NCBI GenBank assembly: GCA_964364745.1
Contig: CAYINJ010000015.1
Span: forward strand, 1 to 12,759
Origin: CAYINJ01 sp964364745
Lineage (GTDB): Bacteria > Patescibacteriota > Patescibacteriia > JACRDY01
Direction: 5' to 3'
Length of the DNA: 12,759 bases
Position numbers and translations under genes: made by a program. Below, piece after piece: positions 1-6,689 of this stretch (within the stretch, counting starts at the first letter, position 1; every line of letters starts with the position of its first letter). Below the pieces are notes generated by a model. It was given only the letters and a program-made list of their open reading frames with translations, did not search any database and was not told where the DNA came from.

Positions 1-264
1 CCGTCGACCCCGCCGCCACCCCCGACCCCGCCCCCGGCAGCCCTTATTTTGCCGGTACCACCGGCGCCGGTACCGCCGCCAGCACCTGAACCGCTCGCCG
101 AGCCAACCCCACCACCAGTTACGCCGTCGCCAGTGATCAAGTCCGAACTACCGTCACCACTGCCGGAATCAGCCAAAGTAGAAAATCCAGATATTTTGGC
201 GCAATACGGCATTAATAATTCACCTCCGGCCATTGATGATGTCGCCGCCGAAGAACCAAAATAA
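1..264 (+). CDS. Proline-rich protein, C-terminal fragment (unknown function)
   Basis: The reading frame is open from the first base and ends with TAA at 262-264, so only the last 87 residues are visible and the start lies outside the window. The first 55 or so residues are almost entirely Pro with Ala, Thr, Val and Ser, including a repeated Val-Pro-Pro-Ala-Pro unit encoded by two near-identical GCCGGTACC blocks at about 51 and 66. The last 30 residues are more mixed and acidic, ending Glu-Glu-Pro-Lys. No membrane segment, catalytic motif or sorting signal is visible. Such tails usually act as extended linkers or cell-envelope spacers, but that is inference and I do not recognise the family. 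A terminator follows directly, and the ribosomal operon has its own promoter, so this gene appears to be a separate unit. An internal TTG at 49 should not be taken as the start. Confidence 0.7.
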   Translation, partial: PSTPPPPPTPPPAALILPVPPAPVPPPAPEPLAEPTPPPVTPSPVIKSELPSPLPESAKVENPDILAQYGINNSPPAIDDVAAEEPK

Positions 265-267
265 CAC

Positions 268-293
268 AAAAGACCTCGTTAGCGGGGTTTTTT
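268..293 (+). terminator. Intrinsic terminator after the proline-rich gene
   Basis: The stem ACCTCG (273-278) pairs with CGGGGT (283-288) around a TTAG loop, with one T-G wobble. An A-rich left flank (268-271) can extend the stem into the T-tract at 288-293. It lies 4 bases after the stop codon and before the operon promoter, so it should separate the two units. The A-tract/T-tract arrangement could also terminate weakly in the other direction. Confidence 0.8.
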
Positions 294-326
294 GTTTATC
301 CACACCAGCGCAAAAACCAGGCGGAG

Positions 327-355
327 TTGACTTATTTTCGGCTTTCGATTATACT
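327..355 (+). promoter_or_regulatory. Sigma-70 promoter of the ribosomal-protein operon
   Basis: TTGACT (327-332) and TATACT (350-355) are separated by exactly 17 bases, each one base off the -35 and -10 consensus. Transcription should start near 361-363. It is the only strong promoter I see in front of the 20-gene operon and follows the upstream terminator by about 35 bases, as expected for a highly expressed ribosomal-protein unit. Confidence 0.8.
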
Positions 356-361
356 TTGGCC

Positions 362-528
362 ACATCTAAAAGACAGTGGAGCAAGTTCTCCCGCTATTGG
401 GGAGATAATCTACGCTTGTCTAGCAAATAATGCCTAAAATAGGCCGTAAGTTGCCTGTTAGTCACGATTTTCTAGGAGCGCTAGAGTGCCCACCACTCTA
501 GTTTCTTTTTTGCCGGTAAATGGCCAAT
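362..528 (+). promoter_or_regulatory. Structured 5' leader of the ribosomal-protein operon
   Basis: About 165 transcribed bases precede rplC, far more than any other spacer here, and they contain no convincing ORF. Visible stems are TCTCCC/GGGAGA (387-392 with 400-405), which can be enclosed by AGACA/TGTCT (371-375 with 417-421), and GCCTA/TAGGC (432-436 with 440-444), followed by the terminator-like module at 471-511. AGGC (441-444) can pair instead with GCCT (453-456), so alternative folds exist. In Escherichia coli the S10 operon leader is the target of L4 autoregulation. L4 is the second gene here, so an analogous role is plausible, but no sequence match to that leader is claimed. Confidence 0.55.
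471..511 (+). terminator. Putative attenuator: terminator hairpin with overlapping antiterminator
   Basis: CTAGAGTG (481-488) pairs perfectly with CACTCTAG (494-501) around a CCCAC loop, followed by a ten-base T-rich tract (502-511, one C). This is a complete intrinsic terminator between the promoter and rplC, ending 17 bases before the proposed start. TCTAG (471-475) can instead pair with CTAGA (481-485) around GAGCG, which uses the left arm of the terminator and so excludes it. A terminator inside the leader of an essential operon implies regulated read-through. Confidence 0.6.
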
Positions 529-1155
529 ATGAAGGTAATTTTAGGGAAAAAATTACAGATGACCCAAAAGTTCTTGCCCGACGGCACTGTCGTGCCGGTG
601 ACGGCAATTCAAGCTGGGCCATGCGTCGTCACCCAGATCAAAACCGCTGATAAAGACGGTTATATTGGCGTTCAACTGGGTTTTGGTGCCAAGAACCCCA
701 AACGGGTGAATAAACCGCAACTGGGTCACTTGAAGGATTTGCCCACCGTGGAAGTGATGCGCGAGTTTCGAGCGACTAAACCAGAAGAGGTTAGTGAATT
801 GAAGCGCGGCGACACGGTCACGGTTGAGGTTTTTGCCGCCGGCGACGTGGTTTCAGTCACTGGCGTGTCGAAAGGGCATGGTTTTCAGGGGGTGGTCAAG
901 CGTCACGGTTTCCATGGTCAAAAGGCCAGCCACGGGCATAAAGATCAATCACGCATGCCGGGTTCGATTGGCGCCGGCGGCGTTCAGCACGTGCTCAAAG
1001 GAATGCGGATGGGTGGTCATATGGGCGATGCCCAAGTGACAGTCAAAAATTTGAAAATTGCGGCCGTGGATGCCAAGAAAAACATTTTGTATATCACCGG
1101 CGCTGTCCCCGGCGCGCGCAATGGCGTGTTAGAAATTCGTCTGGCGCGTTCATAA
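529..1155 (+). CDS. rplC: 50S ribosomal protein L3
   Basis: L3 is an early-assembly protein of the large subunit, binding 23S rRNA and sending a long loop toward the peptidyl-transferase centre. The protein begins with the family signature Gly-Lys-Lys-x-x-Met-Thr-Gln within its first dozen residues. The glycine/histidine-rich loop (roughly residues 115-165, with His-Gly-Phe-x-Gly and Gly-Gly-His-Met-Gly) is present. The position methylated as a glutamine in E. coli (GQMG) is His here. Two start codons are possible, 520 and 529. I prefer 529 because Met-Lys-Val-Ile-Leu-Gly-Lys-Lys then lines up with the E. coli N-terminus and because T precedes it, as at every other start in the operon. That gives 208 residues, a normal length. 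There is no Shine-Dalgarno sequence. It is the first gene of the operon, since rpsJ is absent upstream. Confidence 0.95.
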   Translation: MKVILGKKLQMTQKFLPDGTVVPVTAIQAGPCVVTQIKTADKDGYIGVQLGFGAKNPKRVNKPQLGHLKDLPTVEVMREFRATKPEEVSELKRGDTVTVEVFAAGDVVSVTGVSKGHGFQGVVKRHGFHGQKASHGHKDQSRMPGSIGAGGVQHVLKGMRMGGHMGDAQVTVKNLKIAAVDAKKNILYITGAVPGARNGVLEIRLARS

Positions 1156-1161
1156 ACTACT

Positions 1162-1809
1162 ATGAAACTTCCCGTTTACAACCTCGCCGGTCAGCAGATC
1201 GAAGAAATTGAGCTCGACGCCAGTATCTTTGACGTGCCGGCTAAGACGTCAGTGCTCCACCAGGTGGTGGTCGCCCATGATCACAATGCGCGTCAGGTCT
1301 TGGCTCACACTAAGGTCAAATCCGAAGTGCGCGGCGGCGGGAAGAAACCATGGAAGCAAAAAGGCACCGGGCGAGCCCGCGCCGGCTCCACCCGCTCACC
1401 ATTGTGGCGGGGTGGTGGCGTGACCTTTGGTCCGCGCAAAGAACGTAATTTTGCAGTCAAGGTCAACAAGAAAATGAAGAATTTGGCGCTCCGCATGGTG
1501 CTGTCCGACAAAGCGCGTGATCAGGCGATCATCGTGGTTGATAAGTTAGAATTGCCGGAACTGAAAACCAAGCACTTAGCGGCGCTGCTGGCCAAGCTGC
1601 CAGTCAAGTCCAGCAAAGCCGTATTGGCTTTGGCTAAAGGCGACCAGGCCATGACCGTGGCGGCCAAGAACCTCCCGAAAGTGTTCGCCTGTGGCGCGGC
1701 CAGCTTGAACGTAGTTGATCTGTTAAAACACCAGTATCTGTTGGTGTCCAAAGCCGGCCTAGCGATGATTGAGCAAACCTATCGGCCCAAAACCGTCACG
1801 ATCGCGTAA
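1162..1809 (+). CDS. rplD: 50S ribosomal protein L4
   Basis: L4 (also called uL4) binds domain I of 23S rRNA, and its extended loop lines the constriction of the nascent-peptide exit tunnel. At 215 residues it matches the family length. The loop is clear at about residues 55-95, rich in Arg, Lys and Gly, with Gly-Gly-Gly-Lys-Lys-Pro-Trp and Gly-Thr-Gly-Arg-Ala-Arg-Ala-Gly. The C-terminal globular half carries the usual leucine-valine alternation and a Leu-Lys-His-Gln-Tyr-Leu stretch. Spacing to rplC is 6 bases with no Shine-Dalgarno core; the start is ACT-ATG. In E. coli L4 also represses its own operon through the mRNA leader, so it is the first candidate ligand for the leader at 362-528; that link is inference. 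Confidence 0.96.
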   Translation: MKLPVYNLAGQQIEEIELDASIFDVPAKTSVLHQVVVAHDHNARQVLAHTKVKSEVRGGGKKPWKQKGTGRARAGSTRSPLWRGGGVTFGPRKERNFAVKVNKKMKNLALRMVLSDKARDQAIIVVDKLELPELKTKHLAALLAKLPVKSSKAVLALAKGDQAMTVAAKNLPKVFACGAASLNVVDLLKHQYLLVSKAGLAMIEQTYRPKTVTIA

Positions 1810-1818
1810 ACCATTGAT

Positions 1819-2211
1819 ATGGCATTATTTGGTAAGTCAAAAGAAAAAAAGCCAGCCGCTGATGATGTGACTGCGGTCACCAAGACCGCCGCCGTGGCGC
1901 CGCAGTCGACTAGCCGAGCTGCCACGAGCCGAGCTTATGCCGTTTTGATTAAGCCGTTGATTTCCGAAAAGGCCTCACTGCTCCACGCGACCAACAAGTA
2001 TTCGTTCATGGTCGCGCCGCGCGCCACGAAAAACGAAGTCAAGAAAGCGGTCCAGGCCGTCTACGGCGTCAAACCGCTGGCCGTCAACATGATCGTCGGG
2101 CGGGGCAAAGCGGTGCGCAGCGGTCGCTGGATGGGCCAGCGCAAGAACTGGAAGAAAGCGATCGTGACTTTGCCCGCTGGTGATTCAATTAAAGTTTTTG
2201 AAGGGATTTAA
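1819..2211 (+). CDS. rplW: 50S ribosomal protein L23 with N-terminal extension
   Basis: L23 sits at the exit of the nascent-peptide tunnel, where trigger factor, signal recognition particle and the SecY channel dock. The core fold spans about residues 38-130, with Leu-Ile-Lys-Pro-Leu-Ile-Ser-Glu-Lys near residues 43-51 and Ala-Val-Tyr-Gly-Val-Lys near 80-85. At 130 residues it is about 30-35 longer than typical bacterial L23. The extra is a Lys/Ala/Thr-rich N-terminus (residues 1-37) opening with Met-Ala-Leu-Phe-Gly-Lys and looking disordered. A downstream start is unlikely: no other in-frame Met occurs before the core, and ATG 1819 has the T at -1 seen throughout. The extension could add contacts at the tunnel exit, but its function is unknown. 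Confidence 0.95.
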   Translation: MALFGKSKEKKPAADDVTAVTKTAAVAPQSTSRAATSRAYAVLIKPLISEKASLLHATNKYSFMVAPRATKNEVKKAVQAVYGVKPLAVNMIVGRGKAVRSGRWMGQRKNWKKAIVTLPAGDSIKVFEGI

Positions 2212-2216
2212 TTAGT

Positions 2217-3059
2217 ATGGGGATTCGCATCTACAAACCAACCACCCCGGGCCGGCGTCACACGTCAGTCGAAACCTTTGAAGAGGTGACGGCTAAGTCA
2301 ACGCTGCGGCGAAAACTGGTGGTCAAAAATCGCACCGGTGGTCGCAACAATCAAGGTAAAATTACTGTTCGTCACCATGGTGGTGGCGCCAAGCAATTTT
2401 ATCGGTTGATTGATTTTAAGCAGGATAAGTTTGATATTCCGGGAGTGATCACGGCCGTGGAGTACGACCCCAATCGCACCGTCCGGATTGCCGCCGTGAC
2501 CTACGCCGATGGCGATAAACGTTATATTTTATTGGTCGAAGGGCTGGCGGTGGGCAGCCAAGTATTGTCTTCTCGCCAGACGATCAAACCGGCCGTTGGC
2601 GTCCGGATGCCGCTCGAACTCATTCCCTTAGGTGAGATGGTGTGTAACATCGAATTGACTCCCGGTAAAGGCGGTGCGATGATTCGCTCGGCCGGCGGCG
2701 CGGCGCAGTTGATGGCCGTCGAAGGGAAGTTTGCCCAGTTGAAATTGTCATCGGGAGAAGTGCGATTGGTGCCGAAGACCTGCTTGGCCACCATTGGCCA
2801 ATTGGCCGGTCAGCATCGCCGCAACATCCGCATCGGCAAAGCCGGCCGCAATCGCCATCGGGGGATTCGCCCGTCAGTTCGAGGCAAAGCGATGAATCCG
2901 GTCGACCACCCGCACGGTGGTGGTGAAGGCCACAACCCGATTGGGATGAAGCACCCGAAGACACCGTGGGGCAAGAATGCCTATGGGGTGCGCACCCGTC
3001 CGCCGAAGAAAGCGTCGAACAAATTGATCATCCGCCGCCGCAAGAGCCAGCGGTCGTAA
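2217..3059 (+). CDS. rplB: 50S ribosomal protein L2
   Basis: L2 is needed for subunit association and for the integrity of the peptidyl-transferase region. It has 280 residues, standard length. The N-terminal half contains Thr-Gly-Gly-Arg-Asn-Asn-Gln-Gly and the OB-like domain; the SH3-like domain follows from about residue 125. The C-terminal signature [13 protein letters not shown] starts at residue 226. His231 corresponds to the conserved E. coli His229 linked to peptidyl-transferase function. The end is strongly basic (Arg-Arg-Arg-Lys-Ser). It starts 5 bases after rplW with AGT-ATG. It is the most confident identification in the window. Confidence 0.98.
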   Translation: MGIRIYKPTTPGRRHTSVETFEEVTAKSTLRRKLVVKNRTGGRNNQGKITVRHHGGGAKQFYRLIDFKQDKFDIPGVITAVEYDPNRTVRIAAVTYADGDKRYILLVEGLAVGSQVLSSRQTIKPAVGVRMPLELIPLGEMVCNIELTPGKGGAMIRSAGGAAQLMAVEGKFAQLKLSSGEVRLVPKTCLATIGQLAGQHRRNIRIGKAGRNRHRGIRPSVRGKAMNPVDHPHGGGEGHNPIGMKHPKTPWGKNAYGVRTRPPKKASNKLIIRRRKSQRS

Positions 3060-3067
3060 TTACACCT

Positions 3068-3397
3068 ATGTCTCGTTCACTCAAGAAAGGAATTTACACC
3101 GATCCGAAATTGCTGAAGAAAGTTGCGGCTTTAAAGCCCGGTGACAAGAAGGCAATCAAGACCTGGTCCCGCGCCAGTATGATTAGTCCAGAAATGATCG
3201 GCTTTGTTTTCGGCGTCCACAATGGTAAACACTTTATTGAAGTGGCAGTGAATGAAAACATGGTCGGCCATCGGTTGGGCGAGTTCTCGCCCACGCGGAA
3301 ATTCGTCGGTCACGGTGGTAAGATGGCCAAAGAAATCGCCAAGACCACCGTGCCAGCCAAGCCGGCCGCTGCGCCAGCGGCCGCGGCTAAGAAATAA
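3068..3397 (+). CDS. rpsS: 30S ribosomal protein S19
   Basis: S19 lies in the head of the small subunit, paired with S13, near the A-site tRNA. The core is classic: Ser-Arg-Ser-Leu-Lys-Lys-Gly at residues 2-8, then the central Val-His-Asn-Gly-Lys-His-Phe-Ile and the [11 protein letters not shown] signature at about residues 67-77. With 109 residues it exceeds the common 90-95 because of an Ala/Pro/Lys tail (about residues 93-109). The reading frame is open further upstream inside rplB, but that part is a shadow; ATG 3068 matches the family start, lies 8 bases after rplB and has T at -1. No Shine-Dalgarno core. Confidence 0.97.
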   Translation: MSRSLKKGIYTDPKLLKKVAALKPGDKKAIKTWSRASMISPEMIGFVFGVHNGKHFIEVAVNENMVGHRLGEFSPTRKFVGHGGKMAKEIAKTTVPAKPAAAPAAAAKK

Positions 3398-3407
3398 TTT
3401 TGAAGAT

Positions 3408-3851
3408 ATGCAGGTCAAAGCCGCTAATCGATTTTTACGAATGGCCCCCCGCAAGGTGCGGGCGGTGATTGATTTGGTGCGCGGCAAACAAGCGGATGAG
3501 GCCTTGCGGGTGTTGAGTTTGACCAACAAGCTGGCGTCAACGCCAGTGAAGAAGTTAATTGATTCCGCGATTGCCAATGCGACGAACAATTTTAAGCTCG
3601 ACCGTTCGACGCTGACCATTGCTCAAATTTACGCCAATGAAGGACCGACTTTGAAGCGTTGGATGCCGCGGGCGTTTGGCCGGGCGACGACGATTCGCCA
3701 GCGCAGCTGCCATGTTCATATTGTACTGGACGATCAGCCAGTCCAGGCGGCAGTTGATCACCAGCCGGTTAAGCGGGCTGTGGTCAAACCAGCCACCAAG
3801 CAGGCCACGGCCAAGCCAGCCGCCAAGCCACCCGCTTCAGTGACGGCTTAA
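3408..3851 (+). CDS. rplV: 50S ribosomal protein L22 with C-terminal tail
   Basis: L22 contacts all 23S rRNA domains, and its beta-hairpin lines the exit tunnel opposite L4. Residues 1-110 carry the family core: Arg-Met-Ala-Pro-Arg-Lys-Val-Arg near residues 11-18, Asp-Leu-Val-Arg-Gly-Lys at 22-27, and the hairpin around residues 79-97 (Gly-Pro-Thr-Leu-Lys-Arg-Trp-Met-Pro-Arg-Ala). The remaining 37 residues are a low-complexity Ala/Lys/Pro/Val tail absent from standard L22, giving 147 residues against about 110-115. The start at 3408 gives the expected short N-terminus; the longer upstream frame lies inside rpsS. Spacing is 10 bases. The nearest purine run (TTGAAGAT) is not a good Shine-Dalgarno match. 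Confidence 0.96.
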   Translation: MQVKAANRFLRMAPRKVRAVIDLVRGKQADEALRVLSLTNKLASTPVKKLIDSAIANATNNFKLDRSTLTIAQIYANEGPTLKRWMPRAFGRATTIRQRSCHVHIVLDDQPVQAAVDHQPVKRAVVKPATKQATAKPAAKPPASVTA

Positions 3852-3860
3852 TTGATTTGT

Positions 3861-4526
3861 ATGGGTCAAAAGGTAAATCCAAAAGTTTTCCGCCTCGGAA
3901 TCTCCACGGACTGGAATGCCCGCTGGTTTCGAAATAAACAGCAATTTGGCGATCAATTGAAGCAAGATATCCAATTGCGAAAATTCTTGGAAAAAGAACT
4001 TAAGGGCGCGGCCGTTGATCAGGTGGAACTAGAACGCACCGCCAAGACCTTGAACATTATCATCCATACGGCTAAGCCAGGAGTGGTGATCGGTCGCGGG
4101 GGAGCGGGGGCGGAAGAACTGAAGAAAAAAATCAAGCGCCAATTCTTTGGCAGCCAAAAGGTGTCGTTGACGATGACGATCAAAGAAGTCGACAAGCCGG
4201 CGTTGTCCGCTCGGATTGTCATGCAAGATGTGATCGTGGACTTAGAAAAACGCGTGCCGTTCCGTCGCGCCATCAAGATGGCGATGGGTCGGATTGATCG
4301 CGCCGGCGCTAAGGGCATGAAAATTTGTGTCAGTGGTCGCTTGAATGGCTCGGAAATTGCCCGCCAAGAAACGCTTAGCAAGGGCTCGGTTCCGCTCCAC
4401 ACCCTTCGGGCGGACATTAACTACGCCCGCGGCGCGGCCCAGACGATTTATGGTTTGATCGGCGTCAAGGTGTGGATTTATCGGGGTGATGTTCTAGCTG
4501 AAAAACCCCCAGCGTCGGCCGCTTAA
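3861..4526 (+). CDS. rpsC: 30S ribosomal protein S3
   Basis: S3 forms part of the mRNA entry tunnel and helicase region of the small subunit. It begins Met-Gly-Gln-Lys-Val-Asn-Pro-Lys, the usual start. The type II KH domain is recognised by Val-Ile-Gly-Arg-Gly-Gly at about residues 76-81. The C-terminal S3 domain includes Gly-Arg-Leu-Asn-Gly-Ser-Glu-Ile-Ala-Arg and the later Asp-Ile-Asn-Tyr-Ala. The length of 221 residues is normal. A TTG nine bases upstream in frame is not the start: ATG 3861 fits the family and has T at -1. The gap to rplV is 9 bases. Confidence 0.97.
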   Translation: MGQKVNPKVFRLGISTDWNARWFRNKQQFGDQLKQDIQLRKFLEKELKGAAVDQVELERTAKTLNIIIHTAKPGVVIGRGGAGAEELKKKIKRQFFGSQKVSLTMTIKEVDKPALSARIVMQDVIVDLEKRVPFRRAIKMAMGRIDRAGAKGMKICVSGRLNGSEIARQETLSKGSVPLHTLRADINYARGAAQTIYGLIGVKVWIYRGDVLAEKPPASAA

Positions 4527-4542
4527 ATTTCAATCTCATTGT

Positions 4543-4947
4543 ATGTTAGCTCCCAAACGAACCAAACACCGGAAAACTTTCCGCATCAAAAGCGGCGGCG
4601 TGGCGACGGCTCGCACGACGGTGAGTTTTGGTAAATATGGCCTGAAAGCGCTCGAATCCAGCTGGGTCACCGCCCGGCAGATCGAAGCCGCCCGCCGGGT
4701 GATGAGCCGCTACTTCAAGCGCGGCGGCAAGATCTGGATTCGCATTTTCCCTGATATGCCGGTAACAGCCAAGAGCGCCGAAGTGCCAATGGGTGGCGGG
4801 AAAGGCGCGGTCGATCACTATGTGTCAGTCGTCAAATCAGGGATGATTTTATTCGAAGTCGACGGGATTACAGAGGCCAACGCTCATGAGGCCCTGACCT
4901 TAGCCGGGCATAAGCTGCCGGTCACGACTCGCGTCGTGGCGCGTTAA
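4543..4947 (+). CDS. rplP: 50S ribosomal protein L16
   Basis: L16 binds between the A-site tRNA and the peptidyl-transferase centre. The N-terminal Pro-Lys-Arg-Thr-Lys-His-Arg-Lys, the Thr-Ala-Arg-Gln-Ile-Glu-Ala-Ala-Arg-Arg block (residues 43-52) and Gly-Lys-Ile-Trp-Ile-Arg (62-67) are all present. The length is 134, typical. One conserved position is altered: the Val-Arg-Met-Gly-Lys-Gly-Lys-Gly loop of E. coli, whose Arg81 is hydroxylated by an oxygenase there, reads Val-Pro-Met-Gly-Gly-Gly-Lys-Gly here, so Pro82 replaces the arginine. The gap to rpsC is 16 bases, and the start is TGT-ATG. Confidence 0.97.
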   Translation: MLAPKRTKHRKTFRIKSGGVATARTTVSFGKYGLKALESSWVTARQIEAARRVMSRYFKRGGKIWIRIFPDMPVTAKSAEVPMGGGKGAVDHYVSVVKSGMILFEVDGITEANAHEALTLAGHKLPVTTRVVAR

Positions 4948-4955
4948 TTGACTAT

Positions 4956-5156
4956 ATGGACTATTCAGAAGTTACCAACAAGAACACGGGCGAACTCCAG
5001 ATCCTGCTGGCCGCGAGTCGAGAACAGCTGCGGGGTTTGCGTTTTCGGATTGCCAATCGCGAGGTCAAAGACGTTCGCGAGATTCGGGTGGTCCGACAAA
5101 CGATCGCTCGCCTCTTGACTGAAATCAATCGCCGTCGCCATCCGGCCCAACCCTAA
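4956..5156 (+). CDS. rpmC: 50S ribosomal protein L29
   Basis: L29 is a small helical-hairpin protein beside L23 at the tunnel exit. The 66-residue product has the family pattern: an N-terminal helix ending Glu-Leu-Gln-Ile-Leu-Leu, then Leu-Arg-Gly-Leu-Arg-Phe-Arg-Ile-Ala, and a second helix with Val-Arg-Gln-Thr-Ile-Ala-Arg-Leu-Leu-Thr-Glu. Identity rests on these residues and on its position between rplP and rpsQ, which is conserved in bacteria. The start TAT-ATG is 8 bases after rplP. Confidence 0.93.
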   Translation: MDYSEVTNKNTGELQILLAASREQLRGLRFRIANREVKDVREIRVVRQTIARLLTEINRRRHPAQP

Positions 5157-5167
5157 TCTGAAGTGAT

Positions 5168-5428
5168 ATGACCACGTCTGTTCAACCAACCAAACGATTG
5201 CGCCGCTTTACTGGCCCGGTAGTCAAGGCCGCTATGACCAAGACGATTGTGGTTAAAGTTTCGCGCACCAAGATTCATCCCATTTACCACAAGCGCTTTG
5301 CCGTCAGCACCAAGTATAAGGTTCATGACGCCAAAGGTGAGTATCGAGTGGGTGACGTGATTGAGTTTGTGGAATGCCGTCCGCTGTCGAAAGACAAGCG
5401 CTGGCGAGCGATCAAAAAAGTTTCCTAA
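5168..5428 (+). CDS. rpsQ: 30S ribosomal protein S17
   Basis: S17 is a primary 16S rRNA-binding protein with an OB fold. In its 86 residues one sees [14 protein letters not shown] (about 16-29) and the loop [11 protein letters not shown]. The distal strand reads [18 protein letters not shown], all standard. The gap to rpmC is 11 bases. In E. coli this gene ends the S10 operon; here rplN follows after 8 bases with no terminator or promoter, so the S10 and spc units are joined. Confidence 0.97.
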   Translation: MTTSVQPTKRLRRFTGPVVKAAMTKTIVVKVSRTKIHPIYHKRFAVSTKYKVHDAKGEYRVGDVIEFVECRPLSKDKRWRAIKKVS

Positions 5429-5436
5429 ACACCCGT

Positions 5437-5808
5437 ATGATCCAGATGCGCACCATGCTCACTTCCGCCGATAACAGTGGAGCCAAAAAGCTTCAGTGTA
5501 TTAAAGTCCTGGGCGGCACCCGGCGGCGGTATGCCACGGTGGGCGATATCATTAAAGTGACGATCAAAGAAGCGACACCACATAGTGGAGTCAAAAAGGG
5601 AGAAGTGCATGACGCCTTGGTAGTGCGCACGCACAAGGAAATCCGCCGATTTGATGGCAGCTATATTCGTTTTGATGACAACGCGGTGGTGTTGGTGGAT
5701 GTCAAATCTAAAGAGCCGAAGGCCACCCGTATTTTCGGGCCGATTCCTCGCGAGCTGCGCAATTTGGGCTTTAACAAAATTATTTCCTTGGCCCCGGAAG
5801 TGGTCTAG
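5437..5808 (+). CDS. rplN: 50S ribosomal protein L14
   Basis: L14 sits on the subunit interface, forming bridges to 16S rRNA. The 123 residues match the family exactly in length and start (Met-Ile-Gln-Met-Arg-Thr). Signature residues include Asp-Asn-Ser-Gly-Ala-Lys at about 12-17, [15 protein letters not shown], and [11 protein letters not shown] near the C-terminus. Upstream in-frame codons overlap rpsQ and are not part of the gene. The stop is TAG. No Shine-Dalgarno core precedes CGT-ATG. Confidence 0.98.
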   Translation: MIQMRTMLTSADNSGAKKLQCIKVLGGTRRRYATVGDIIKVTIKEATPHSGVKKGEVHDALVVRTHKEIRRFDGSYIRFDDNAVVLVDVKSKEPKATRIFGPIPRELRNLGFNKIISLAPEVV

Positions 5809-5814
5809 ACGCCT

Positions 5815-6144
5815 ATGAAAATTCGCACCGGTGATACCATCACTATCCTGACAGGCAAAGACAAGGGCAAGACCGGCAAGGTCATGCAGGTGTTTCCTGA
5901 ATTAGAGAAAGTGGTGATCGAGGGTTTGAACATCGCCGTCAAAAATGTCCGCTCGCGCACGGCCGGCCAAGGCGGTCAGCAGGTCAAGTTTCCGGCGCCG
6001 CTGGCGGCGAGCAAAGTGATGTTGGTCTGTCCAAAGTGTGGTCAGGCCACGCGCGTCGGCTACCAATTGCCGGTCAAAAACGCCGATGGCACCAAGACCA
6101 AGAAAATGCGCCGTTGCCTGAAGTGTCGGCAAACCATTGAATAA
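5815..6144 (+). CDS. rplX: 50S ribosomal protein L24 with four-cysteine ribbon
   Basis: L24 starts large-subunit assembly and borders the tunnel exit. The KOW motif is at the N-terminus (Asp-Thr-Ile-Thr-Ile-Leu-Thr-Gly-Lys-Asp-Lys-Gly-Lys-Thr-Gly-Lys-Val, about residues 7-23). The C-terminal half has two CxxC pairs, Cys72/Cys75 and Cys101/Cys104, which could bind zinc. Many bacterial L24 proteins keep a partial version of this, so retention is not rare but is complete here. Length is 109, slightly above E. coli (104). Six bases separate it from both neighbours. Confidence 0.96.
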   Translation: MKIRTGDTITILTGKDKGKTGKVMQVFPELEKVVIEGLNIAVKNVRSRTAGQGGQQVKFPAPLAASKVMLVCPKCGQATRVGYQLPVKNADGTKTKKMRRCLKCRQTIE

Positions 6145-6150
6145 ACCAGT

Positions 6151-6687
6151 ATGAATCTTAAGGAACGCTATCAGAAAAAAGTTATTCCCGCTCTGACCAA
6201 GGAATTTGGTTACCCGAACGCCATGGCCGTCCCGAAAGTGGCCAAAGTAGTTTTGAATATCGGCGCCGGCAAGTCGCTGACTGACAGCAAGTATCTCGAC
6301 ACCATGACCGACACCTTGCGACGCATCGCCGGTCAACAGCCGATTCAGACCAAAGCCAAGAAATCAATTGCCAGTTTCAAGATTCGGGCCGGGCTGATCG
6401 TCGGACTGAAAGTGACCTTGCGGGGGAAGCGGATGTGGGATTTCTTGAATAAACTGGTGGGAGTGACCTTGCCGCGAGTGCGGGACTTCCGCGGGATTTC
6501 CCCGAACAGTTTTGATGGCCAAGGGAACTATTCATTGGGGATCAAAGAACACATCGCCTTTCCCGAGATTCGCTCCGATGAAGTGGAACGACTCCACGGT
6601 TTGGAGATTACGATTGCCACGACCGCCCAGACCAACCCGGAAGCGCTGTTCTTACTGAAGTCGTTGGGCTTCCCTTTTAAAGATTAA
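6151..6687 (+). CDS. rplE: 50S ribosomal protein L5
   Basis: L5 binds 5S rRNA and contacts the P-site tRNA at the central protuberance. At 178 residues it has the bacterial length. Features seen are the N-terminal Leu-Lys-Glu-Arg-Tyr motif, Val-Val-Leu-Asn-Ile-Gly-Ala-Gly-Lys (about 32-40), [17 protein letters not shown], and [11 protein letters not shown]. The final Leu-Gly-Phe-Pro-Phe is also standard. The start AGT-ATG is 6 bases after rplX; only 2 bases separate its stop from rpsZ. Confidence 0.98.
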   Translation: MNLKERYQKKVIPALTKEFGYPNAMAVPKVAKVVLNIGAGKSLTDSKYLDTMTDTLRRIAGQQPIQTKAKKSIASFKIRAGLIVGLKVTLRGKRMWDFLNKLVGVTLPRVRDFRGISPNSFDGQGNYSLGIKEHIAFPEIRSDEVERLHGLEITIATTAQTNPEALFLLKSLGFPFKD

Positions 6688-6689
6688 TT

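Noticed and set aside
233..430. A 65-codon open frame on the + strand spanning the end of the proline-rich gene and the operon promoter
   Set aside because: It crosses the terminator and the promoter, has no ribosome-binding site, and its product resembles nothing; the region is better explained as regulatory.
474..652. AGGAG (474-478) followed by GTG at 486 as a leader-peptide gene before rplC
   Set aside because: The frame runs out of phase into rplC for dozens of codons with no sensible product, and AGGAG lies in the antiterminator loop. All the confident starts nearby avoid Shine-Dalgarno sites.
2620..2964. Minus-strand open frames inside rplB and similar ones inside other ribosomal genes
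   Set aside because: They are mirror frames of strongly conserved coding sequence in GC-rich DNA, with no independent start signals.
2966..3067. Longer N-terminus for S19 starting inside rplB
   Set aside because: It overlaps the conserved L2 C-terminus, and the S19 signature starts directly at Met 3068.
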